NCBI GenBank assembly: GCA_900549995.1
Contig: URQQ01000045.1
Span: 1-34,363 of the forward strand
Length of the DNA: 34,363 nucleotides
From: an uncultured Lachnospiraceae bacterium
GTDB taxonomy: Bacteria > Bacillota > Clostridia > Lachnospirales > Lachnospiraceae
Direction: 5' to 3'
Within the stretch, counting starts at the first letter, position 1. Each line of letters opens with the position of its first letter. Position numbers and translations under genes: made by a program. Shown here one piece after another: positions 1 to 6,990 of this stretch. Below the pieces are notes generated by a model. It was given only the letters and a program-made list of their open reading frames with translations. It did no database searches and was not told the origin of the DNA.

Positions 1-55
1 GAAAAAGACCCTTATAGGGTCTAATCAAGCCACCGGCTAAGCCGGTGGTCTTGAC
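1..55 (-). mobile_element. Tandem hairpins resembling an IS200/IS605-type element end
   Basis: Two adjacent perfect stems lie at the left edge: CCACCGGC/GCCGGTGG at 30-48 (three-base loop) and AGACCC/GGGTCT at 6-22. On the minus strand the second stem is followed by TTTTTC, so it could also act as a terminator. Adjacent subterminal hairpins without ordinary terminal inverted repeats are typical of IS200/IS605 ends, and this pair looks familiar from clostridial elements of that kind. That recognition is from memory, not from a search. No transposase is visible because the window ends here. Confidence 0.4.
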
Positions 56-163
56 TCCTACTAAAATTTTCTTCTCTTTTGCCAGCTTCTTCACTTTCTC
101 AAGAGCATCACTAAGAGACTTCTTTCCCTCTGCTTTTTCTTTAACATTCCCACTTTCACTCAT
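1..163 (-). pseudogene. Short open frame after fliE, running into the hairpins (possible disrupted fliF start)
   Basis: An ATG at 163 opens a frame that stays open to the window edge (54 codons). It starts MSESGNVKEKAEGKK, is lysine- and glutamate-rich, and continues into KVKKLAKEKKILVGV before entering the GC-rich hairpins near codon 37. In flagellar operons fliF normally follows fliE, and FliF often begins with a charged stretch ending in a KKQKILIG-like motif before its first membrane helix, so a truncated fliF start is possible. The ribosome site is weak (GGTGG) and the gap after fliE is 84 bases. It could equally be a non-coding leader. The codons after about 37 are probably not native sequence. 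Confidence 0.3.
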
Positions 164-246
164 AAAGCCACCATCAACTATCTGTCTTTTTTTCTTTACT
201 CTTATTCTTTTCTTCTATGTTCTATTTATCAGACCTTTCTTTTTTT

Positions 247-558
247 CTATACCTGCATTCCCATAATCTGATTATATGCCCCTACTGCCTTGCTTGTTAG
301 CTGTGTTGTAAATTCTACCGCCGCCGCTGTCTGCTGAGCCTGAATCATTGCCGTATGCAGGTCATCGATATTTCCAGACGCCAGAAGCTCATCCTCGCGG
401 TTTGATGCCGCCTGAGTCTCCTCTACGCTTTTAATCGCATCTTTGAAAATATCCTGAAACGTCTGCCCACCGCCGTTTTGCACCGGTACAGTCTGATTTT
501 TCGTTATCGCTTCCAGCGATTCAATTCCCGGCATCCGTGTAATTGGTACAATAAACAT
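247..558 (-). CDS. fliE: Flagellar hook-basal body protein FliE
   Basis: The product is 103 residues, normal for FliE, the small protein thought to join the MS ring (FliF) to the proximal rod in the flagellar basal body. The C-terminal part, with TTQLTSKAVGAYNQIMGMQV, matches the conserved FliE end in which AYxxIMxMQV closes the protein. The middle has the usual helical Q/A-rich stretch AMIQAQQTAAAVEF. The ATG at 558 is preceded by GAGGGAA, and a promoter candidate lies at 615-643. Normally fliE follows flgB and flgC and precedes fliF and fliG. Here the upstream neighbour is a nitrilase-like gene and downstream there is only a short frame ending in hairpins. The gene is intact, but its surroundings suggest a rearranged or decaying flagellar locus. 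Confidence 0.85.
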   Translation of the reverse strand: MFIVPITRMPGIESLEAITKNQTVPVQNGGGQTFQDIFKDAIKSVEETQAASNREDELLASGNIDDLHTAMIQAQQTAAAVEFTTQLTSKAVGAYNQIMGMQV

Positions 559-614
559 AATTTTCCCTCATTTCTTTCCCGATAATTCGACAAAATACCA
601 ATTCATATAGGGAA

Positions 615-643
615 AGTATAGCATTTTTACAAACAATAGTCCA
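615..643 (-). promoter_or_regulatory. Promoter candidate for fliE
   Basis: On the minus strand there is TGGACT (638-643), 17 bases, then TATACT (615-620), with TG one base before the -10 box, making it an extended -10 promoter. The start of transcription would fall about 50 bases before the fliE ATG. The -35 box matches the consensus at four of six positions. No clear terminator for the upstream nitrilase-like gene separates it from this promoter, so read-through from the large operon is possible. Confidence 0.5.
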
Positions 644-703
644 TACTTCTGTCTTAATTTATTACATTTTGACGATTCTTGGAATATTTAGGAAATTTTT
701 TCA

Positions 704-1915
704 CTAAATTGTATCTGACCGGGGGACATATACCATAACCTTATCGCCGCATTCTCCTGGCTGCCTGTTGTTTGTGGCCTGATTATAATCAAAATCTATC
801 CACTTTGTGTCCTTTGTTTTTTTGTTCTGGATCACCCATGCCCGCTTACATGATCCTCTTTGTTCAATTAACGATTCGCACTGGACAAACAGCGTATCCG
901 AACAGATACAATCCAGATGGGACACATAAGCAATCCCCGCGGACAGAAGGACATGAATATCCACATTGCTTTCTTTAATGGGATCTTCATAAAAGTCCAT
1001 ACAGATAGATAATGCAATCTTCAATGTTCTTCCGTATACAGTCCAGGCAATGACCGGAGAGTTATTTCTTTTCAGTACACTGCTGTTAAACTGCATTGTG
1101 AAACTGCTGCCTGATCCATCCGGATGACGGTACTTGGCTTTGCATCCTGATACACCGTCAACGTCAGACACCATTTTCTTATCATAGAGGGCATAGAGTT
1201 TCCCATCACAGTACACGGGTGCCGTATTGTAAAAATAGATCCGGGCATCCGTGAGTGGTTTCCATATCACTGTCCCAGCGAAGATCACGAGTCCTTCCTG
1301 CTTTCCAGTCAGTTCGGCGAGACGTTTTGTCTTGGGATGATATCTTCTCCTTCCCGCTTCTGGAAGTCCCCCTTTATAAAACAGATCCACAACTTCCTTA
1401 TAAAAAGGCTGTACATATTGATCTACAATGTCACCATTTATCACATGGCGTCCTGTATCATTATAATCTGTAAAATAAAATTCCGGAAATGTAACAAGAT
1501 AAATCATGTTCTGTTTTACTCCATGTTCTGTCACATAACGGCTCATGGCATCTTCAATCAGACAACAGGTCATATCCTCAAGCCATGACAGCCACCTCTT
1601 CTGGCGTTCGATCTTCAGAATATGCTTGAGCTGGTTCAGAAGCGGCAAACTGGTCTTTTCTCCTTTGTGATCTTTTTTCAGTTTTTCAATCTCCATATAC
1701 TGGCTGATCACCTGAGAATTACTTCCAAGCGTACTCTGAACATCACTGCATACCATATCAAAATCCACATATTTTCCATACCATTCCCTTGTCCGTTCAA
1801 TCGCCGCACAAAGCCCACTGTTTCGTCCAAGTTTGGCGAATTTCGTCCATTCTTTCTCAATCATTGCCGGAAACAAGATATGATCTTTCAAAAGTCCAAA
1901 GCTTACAACCTCCAT
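704..1915 (-). CDS. Nitrilase-fold (carbon-nitrogen hydrolase) family protein, last gene of the 12-kb operon
   Basis: The protein is 403 residues from the ATG at 1915, which has AAAGGAG nine bases upstream. An in-frame upstream start at 1963 would overlap the previous gene and lacks a ribosome site. The nitrilase Glu-Lys-Cys triad can be placed: Glu145 in TFPEFYF, Lys246 or Lys247 in YDKKMVSD, and Cys305 in ALSICMDFYED. The family hydrolyses or transfers acyl groups at nitriles, amides or N-acyl groups; the substrate here is unknown. At 403 residues it is longer than a minimal domain of about 270. The extra length is a helical, lysine-rich N-terminal region (residues 25-125) without a recognised domain. 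It follows the preceding gene by 22 bases, so it is co-transcribed with the large-protein genes. It is cysteine-rich, has no signal peptide and is probably cytoplasmic. Confidence 0.7.
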   Translation of the reverse strand: MEVVSFGLLKDHILFPAMIEKEWTKFAKLGRNSGLCAAIERTREWYGKYVDFDMVCSDVQSTLGSNSQVISQYMEIEKLKKDHKGEKTSLPLLNQLKHILKIERQKRWLSWLEDMTCCLIEDAMSRYVTEHGVKQNMIYLVTFPEFYFTDYNDTGRHVINGDIVDQYVQPFYKEVVDLFYKGGLPEAGRRRYHPKTKRLAELTGKQEGLVIFAGTVIWKPLTDARIYFYNTAPVYCDGKLYALYDKKMVSDVDGVSGCKAKYRHPDGSGSSFTMQFNSSVLKRNNSPVIAWTVYGRTLKIALSICMDFYEDPIKESNVDIHVLLSAGIAYVSHLDCICSDTLFVQCESLIEQRGSCKRAWVIQNKKTKDTKWIDFDYNQATNNRQPGECGDKVMVYVPRSDTI

Positions 1916-1937
1916 ATTTACACAACTCCTTTCCAGG

Positions 1938-2768
1938 TTACTTTGGCAGATCTGCCTCATCATAGACTTTCAGACGGTTTGTGAAGATCCGGTCTGCAAA
2001 GTATTCCTGTTTATCTGTGTACAAAGGCAGCACCGCATACAGAATCTTTTCACTTCTTCCCTTGACTTCACCGCTCATCTGTACTTTATCTACAAACTTT
2101 GCTTCAAGGATAAATGGTGTGTCCTCTGTAATTCCTTTCTTATATACAAAGCAGGTGCTGTCACCTTCATAGATGATTTCCCCTGTCCTTCCATTGTACA
2201 CCCGGTACTGCCCGTCCTTGCTTTCCCAGGTAAATACAATCTCCTGTGCAGCGGCAAAGTACAGCATCGGAACAGAACTTCCCATTTTCCCAAAGGTCAT
2301 AAAATTTCTCAGATATGGCTTTGCATCCCCCTTCATCACATAATGAACTGTCATATTATTCTCTTCATAGGATTCACAGTGATCCGACACACGCACGGGT
2401 GCATAACCTGGCATCTTAGTTACCACTCCTGCAATTTTGCAGACAACAGGTTCCTTTACTTCGCTTGGGATTCCTCCATCGCTTTGAAGCGCATAGACCA
2501 CAGATTTTCCATCTTTAGATACTTCCGGATCCCCCTGATTCAGCGGAGACCATCCTTCTGTCTCAACCGTAAATTCGAGAGAAACCGATGTTGTGAACAG
2601 ACTTTCCCCGTCATCTCCCACAGGGACACTTATGTTAATCCTGTCACACAGCAGGGTGCCCCCTTTCGAATCCTGACTCACGCATATCATAAGTTCTGCC
2701 TTTTGTCCAACCGGCATTGGTTCCATATCACCTGACACCGAATGGATCAATTTGTCTGTATTTTGCAT
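1938..2768 (-). CDS. Beta-rich protein of unknown function with an Ig-like segment
   Basis: The protein has 276 residues, no signal peptide and no membrane helix. Sequence is strand-rich throughout. Residues 151-215 (LRNFMTFGKMGSS, then IVFTWES and YRVYNGRTGEIIYEG) read like one bacterial immunoglobulin-like beta-sandwich, in which a W on a strand is followed by short hairpins. The start at 2768 is six bases after the previous stop and has GGAGGTG upstream. No catalytic motif is seen. It lies between another small beta-rich protein and the nitrilase-like enzyme in a tightly packed operon, so a structural or adaptor role in a shared complex is plausible. That is an inference, and I do not recognise a named family. 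Confidence 0.6.
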   Translation of the reverse strand: MQNTDKLIHSVSGDMEPMPVGQKAELMICVSQDSKGGTLLCDRINISVPVGDDGESLFTTSVSLEFTVETEGWSPLNQGDPEVSKDGKSVVYALQSDGGIPSEVKEPVVCKIAGVVTKMPGYAPVRVSDHCESYEENNMTVHYVMKGDAKPYLRNFMTFGKMGSSVPMLYFAAAQEIVFTWESKDGQYRVYNGRTGEIIYEGDSTCFVYKKGITEDTPFILEAKFVDKVQMSGEVKGRSEKILYAVLPLYTDKQEYFADRIFTNRLKVYDEADLPK

Positions 2769-2774
2769 CTTCTG

Positions 2775-3788
2775 CTACACCTCCGTCTCTTTCATTACCC
2801 ATGTGTCATTTTGCCAGGATAATTCATAGATTTTCTGGTTTACTTTATCAAGCGCCAGTGCCTCTGGCACACCCTCCCCATGATGGAAAAAAGTGACACT
2901 GTCACAGGGCTTCTCTCCTGCTACCGGATAAAGCGTATCATCCGGAGATCCATCTTTCATAAGACTGTGATATAATTTCCGGTCAGAGACAGCAAGTGTA
3001 TAATAATCGCTGTGATTCCAGGCTATGTCATATTGGCTGACTGTCTGTTTCATTGAGAGTACATACAACTTAAAAAAGGTTTGGCGATAGTCATATGAAA
3101 TCTGTAAAATATCTCTTTGAGCTTTGTTTGTCTCAAGCGCACAAATTCCCAGCGCATTCCCCTGCACAAATTCTCCCAGCTCCAGTAATGTCCGGTCTGC
3201 ATACTGGTAGGTGAATGTCTTCCAATAGTGAGATATAGTCTCTTCACTATACACGGTGACATAAATTTTAAGCCGGTTTCCCTCAATATAAGACAGGTTC
3301 GTATCGCCCCCATAAACATTTAGAAAATAGGTGCCTTTCGTCTCCGCATCATCCGCTGTCTCTGCCACACCTTCTGAGGTATGCCATACAGAATCTACAC
3401 AGATCAGTTTATCACTCTCTTTCTGCGAGAGTGTCAGACAGAGACGGGTACCTGACAATCCCGTTGCGGTACTGACTGCCACGATTTCACTATAATCCTG
3501 TTCTATCTGCCAGGAGTGGATACCTGTAAACTGAGGTTCACCCGCAGCTGCCTGAATCATATATGCAAGATCCCGCCCATCCGCGGCAAATACGATGATT
3601 CTTCCATCCGAGAGCCTGCCTGTTTCCATCATTTTTCCCCTGATAGAGGTCGTATACATGGTATACATTTCGCCATCACCGGACTTGTATAAATAAGAAA
3701 CTTTTTTACCTTCATGACGGATAAAACAAAACATAGATTTTTCTCCATCACAAATTGCTCTCATCTCTTCCATCTGTTTTATTTTCAT
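2775..3788 (-). CDS. Beta-rich protein of unknown function (possible propeller-like fold)
   Basis: The protein has 337 residues, no signal peptide and no membrane segment. It is built from repeated short strands separated by G/D turns, for example FCFIRHEGKKVSYLYKSGDG, IIVFAADGRDLAYMIQ and ALALDKVNQKIYELSW. Four to six such units, each ending in an aromatic strand, suggest a beta-propeller or lectin-like fold. This is inference from the pattern only. The ATG at 3788 has GGAGGAAAA upstream, which makes it overlap the end of the 1080-residue gene by 41 bases. Later in-frame ATGs at 3773 and 3764 would still overlap. Function is unknown; it is part of the six-gene operon. Confidence 0.6.
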   Translation of the reverse strand: MKIKQMEEMRAICDGEKSMFCFIRHEGKKVSYLYKSGDGEMYTMYTTSIRGKMMETGRLSDGRIIVFAADGRDLAYMIQAAAGEPQFTGIHSWQIEQDYSEIVAVSTATGLSGTRLCLTLSQKESDKLICVDSVWHTSEGVAETADDAETKGTYFLNVYGGDTNLSYIEGNRLKIYVTVYSEETISHYWKTFTYQYADRTLLELGEFVQGNALGICALETNKAQRDILQISYDYRQTFFKLYVLSMKQTVSQYDIAWNHSDYYTLAVSDRKLYHSLMKDGSPDDTLYPVAGEKPCDSVTFFHHGEGVPEALALDKVNQKIYELSWQNDTWVMKETEV

Positions 3789-6700
3789 CCTGTTTTTCCT
3801 CCTTGAAATATCTCAGGATTCCTTCCTGAATTGTTGGCATTTCTCCGGTATCCTGTGCCTTTTGGCTGTCAGATACTGTGAAAAGCGTCTCCCACTGTTT
3901 TCCCTGACGCCGCAGCCACTGCCATCTGCCATCCTGATCCGGCATTCTCGGAATCTGTATCTTTGTCCCGTTAGAAACCAGGCGGCTGATATAAGGCCCT
4001 GCCTGAAACTGAAGCTCTATATGTTTCATTGCCCGGGCAGTATATTCTTTCGGTATGTCTGTTTCTTTTACCGGCAATATCCCCGTATATACATGTACGC
4101 TTAAGGACGGCTCTAAAAGAAGAATCACTTCCACTCCTCTGCTCTTGCCAAATCCGGTTTTAAGCCATCGGCTGTCCGTTTGGTCAAAGGAAGCTGCATG
4201 GACGATCCGGTCATTTGCCTCCGGACGGGCAATACTGTAAAACATCTCTTTATCCGCCGCCTGAAAATAACCTGCAAGGCCGTCATTTTGCAGATACTGG
4301 TCTCCAAGACGGACTGGTATTTTCCCATTTGCGTAAAACGCTGAAACAAGTTCTCCTCCTGTTTCATTCCATCCGATATCTCCCCAGGGCTGCCCTGATG
4401 TCTTCACATAGATCTGGGACTGAATCAGAGCCAGCGGCCTGCCGTTCATCCATGCACTGTTACTTCTTTTCTGATCCGGAGAATTCATTGTCCAGATCGA
4501 TCTGTCAACCGCATCCAGAAAGATTTCAAACTCCTCTGCCTTCCACTGTCCAATCACTTTCGCCACCCTTCCAAGAAGCGGGAAGGATACTTCCACCGCA
4601 TCAAGGCTGTCCTGGCCAGACATCGGAGACGGGAGATAACAGACCTTTCTCTCTCCTTCACTCACTCTGCACGCAAGCCTCCCACACATGATACCGTCAG
4701 GACCGAAAAGTGCCAGACTCCGGTCCAGATGTCCTGCCATGACATATCCTCCTACCGGATTGTCACCTGCCTGCTTCTGAAAATCCATCTCCAATCTCGC
4801 CGGCTGCAGAAGTCTTGGCGGGAGTATCATCTGATTTGTATCCCGTAGGCGGATATCCGGCGGCATAATAAACGGAAAGTTTTCAGCCATCATATAGGCA
4901 GTATAATCACCGGAACGGACAATATTGAGCATCCGCCCAAATGCATCGTACAATACCAGGTCTGTAATCTGCAGAATTCCGCTTTGTGTCTCAAAGAAAT
5001 CAGGAATGAATTCTCCCCATGACAGCGGCATACTGTCCGGCATTCTTAATGATTTATTAAAAAAAGTCTCACCACTATCCACAAATCCAAGAAGCTCTTC
5101 CAGCAGATATCCGCCACCTGCTGTTTTTTCTCCGGCCGGACGCCGGAAAGCGCGGATATCCCTTTGAGCGAGCATTCCCTTTAGATTTACTATCTCCTGC
5201 CCGGTCATTTTCCATGATACGATTTCCTGTGCCTGCCGTCCAAGCATCTCCATTTTAGAAGAGTCCTGACACTTCTCAACGACTTCCTCAATCGTCTTTT
5301 TCAGGATGTGTTTCTGATGATTATCCAGCATTGAAATTCCGCTGTAGCCCTGACTTTTTCCTTTTTTATAGTCCTCCTTCAAAGTATAATCGGTTCCGTC
5401 AAATTCCCAGTTCTCCCCGGTTCCATCGAACTTTACATGGGTATATGTGACCTTCCATTCCAGGAAAAGAGGTGCAAATGGCTGATTCCATACCGTTTCA
5501 ATCGGCGCTTTTTCTTCACCGGTCTCAATGATATCTTGCGGTGGCTCGGTACCTATGATCAGAAAATCCGGATCCATCCCTCTAAAGTAACGCGGACCCG
5601 GAACCGCCTTCAGCACAAGCCCGGTTCTCACGCCACACGCCTGCCCGTATGAGCGGTAATATTCCCCTGCATCCTGGTCATCAGGCGGATGGGGCATATT
5701 CCGTCCGGCCGCCTTTACTTCCTCGTATAACTGCACCGTCTGCCGCATGAGACTTTTCTCTTCCAGGCCCAGAGCCTTTTCATAATCTTCAGGTCCCATA
5801 TCCATCTCAATAAAATATTGATCCATCAGCACCTTCGAACGGTTACGTTTCCACCAGAGAAAGAAAATCTGCTCACGCTTAGAACTCAATTCTTCTTCCA
5901 TCTCTTCAAACCGATTCAGACGCTCCAGAAGTTCTTTCTCAGTCTCCGTCAGCAGAACCTCTTGTTCCTCTTTGGATACAATCAGATATCTGGTACTGCC
6001 CCCTTCCCCCACGAATTTCAGATCATGTACGGTATTGCGAAGTTTTAAGTCTCCATCCGCAGCCTGCCTGTAATCCAAGAAATGGTGGAACAATGCTTTT
6101 AAAACCTCGTCCCGTTCCTCCTGTCTCTCAAGCGGCTGATCCGCGTGCCGCTGCCTGATGTATCCCCGCAGCGCTTCTTCAGGGCTTTGTCCAAGCGCCA
6201 CATTCAGCCGCCGGCTGTCCTTAAGCGCCGTCAGGCTATCCTGATATTCCCCCGGCGCCAGTCCATTTTCATTCCAAAGCACCCGCCTCATACTTCCTTC
6301 CAGACAGATCTCCTCCTGATCAGAGAACCATCCGGCTACTGTATATGTAAATTCATGCCGTCCATCTCCGACACCTTCCATATCATCATAAAAGGATAAA
6401 ATATTACTGTTATGCTCCACATATGCAGTAAATGCAGGATTTCCCCCGGCATCTGCTGTCAGGAACTTTATTCCTGCGGCACGCTCCTTCCACTGTCCGG
6501 CAGGAAAAAATACTCCCACATTCACAAAATATCCACCGCCTGGTACTGCCTTTACCGCCGGATTCTGACGGAACGGACAGGCTGAACCAGCCCATGCCTT
6601 CTTTACTTCCTCTGTAATAAAATACCGGCTGGAACGTGTTTTCATTACTTTCAGAAGCTCCTTATCCATACTTTGGGAAATCGGACAATCACTTTCCAGT

Positions 6701-6990
6701 ATCCATGATTTTTCCGTCCCATTCCCGGTTCTCGTTATTTTCCACCTGTTTGGAATCAGGGGAAATCCATTCTTTCCTTCCTCACTCGTACGCAGTTCTC
6801 TGGGAAGTATAAATCTCAGATAGATCCCCTGCTTCATCACCGGAAGTTCTCCGCTTAGCCCATCCGGTTCCGGCGAAGAAAATTCGAGCAGAGAATCATA
6901 GGTGAACTTCCACCTGCGGAACACATGATTACTTAATACATATTTATCAGCCACCATCACCTCGATGGCCATCTGTTTTTTATCTCCCAT
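3748..6990 (-). CDS. Large protein of unknown function (1080 residues), operon gene 3
   Basis: The N-terminus has a striking block: FRRWKF at residues 24-29, then QGIYLRFILPREL (54-66) and FPLIPNRWKITR (76-87). I associate this pattern (RRW, then GxYLxxxLP, then FPLxPNRW) with large uncharacterised proteins of actinobacteria, myxobacteria and cyanobacteria. This is from memory and was not searched. Residues about 345-400 form a charged, probably coiled-coil helix. The rest is mixed alpha/beta with many tryptophans. There is no signal peptide, membrane helix or known catalytic motif. The start at 6990 has GGGAGGAG upstream and overlaps the preceding gene by 11 bases; ATG 6972 is an alternative. 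The C-terminal tail is polar (KEEKQDENKTDGRDESNL). Confidence 0.65.
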   Translation of the reverse strand: MGDKKQMAIEVMVADKYVLSNHVFRRWKFTYDSLLEFSSPEPDGLSGELPVMKQGIYLRFILPRELRTSEEGKNGFPLIPNRWKITRTGNGTEKSWILESDCPISQSMDKELLKVMKTRSSRYFITEEVKKAWAGSACPFRQNPAVKAVPGGGYFVNVGVFFPAGQWKERAAGIKFLTADAGGNPAFTAYVEHNSNILSFYDDMEGVGDGRHEFTYTVAGWFSDQEEICLEGSMRRVLWNENGLAPGEYQDSLTALKDSRRLNVALGQSPEEALRGYIRQRHADQPLERQEERDEVLKALFHHFLDYRQAADGDLKLRNTVHDLKFVGEGGSTRYLIVSKEEQEVLLTETEKELLERLNRFEEMEEELSSKREQIFFLWWKRNRSKVLMDQYFIEMDMGPEDYEKALGLEEKSLMRQTVQLYEEVKAAGRNMPHPPDDQDAGEYYRSYGQACGVRTGLVLKAVPGPRYFRGMDPDFLIIGTEPPQDIIETGEEKAPIETVWNQPFAPLFLEWKVTYTHVKFDGTGENWEFDGTDYTLKEDYKKGKSQGYSGISMLDNHQKHILKKTIEEVVEKCQDSSKMEMLGRQAQEIVSWKMTGQEIVNLKGMLAQRDIRAFRRPAGEKTAGGGYLLEELLGFVDSGETFFNKSLRMPDSMPLSWGEFIPDFFETQSGILQITDLVLYDAFGRMLNIVRSGDYTAYMMAENFPFIMPPDIRLRDTNQMILPPRLLQPARLEMDFQKQAGDNPVGGYVMAGHLDRSLALFGPDGIMCGRLACRVSEGERKVCYLPSPMSGQDSLDAVEVSFPLLGRVAKVIGQWKAEEFEIFLDAVDRSIWTMNSPDQKRSNSAWMNGRPLALIQSQIYVKTSGQPWGDIGWNETGGELVSAFYANGKIPVRLGDQYLQNDGLAGYFQAADKEMFYSIARPEANDRIVHAASFDQTDSRWLKTGFGKSRGVEVILLLEPSLSVHVYTGILPVKETDIPKEYTARAMKHIELQFQAGPYISRLVSNGTKIQIPRMPDQDGRWQWLRRQGKQWETLFTVSDSQKAQDTGEMPTIQEGILRYFKEEKQDENKTDGRDESNL

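Noticed and set aside
45..266. Plus-strand 73-codon frame opposite fliE downstream region
   Set aside because: It is F/S-rich, has no ribosome site, and is opposite A-rich leader sequence; it is a shadow.
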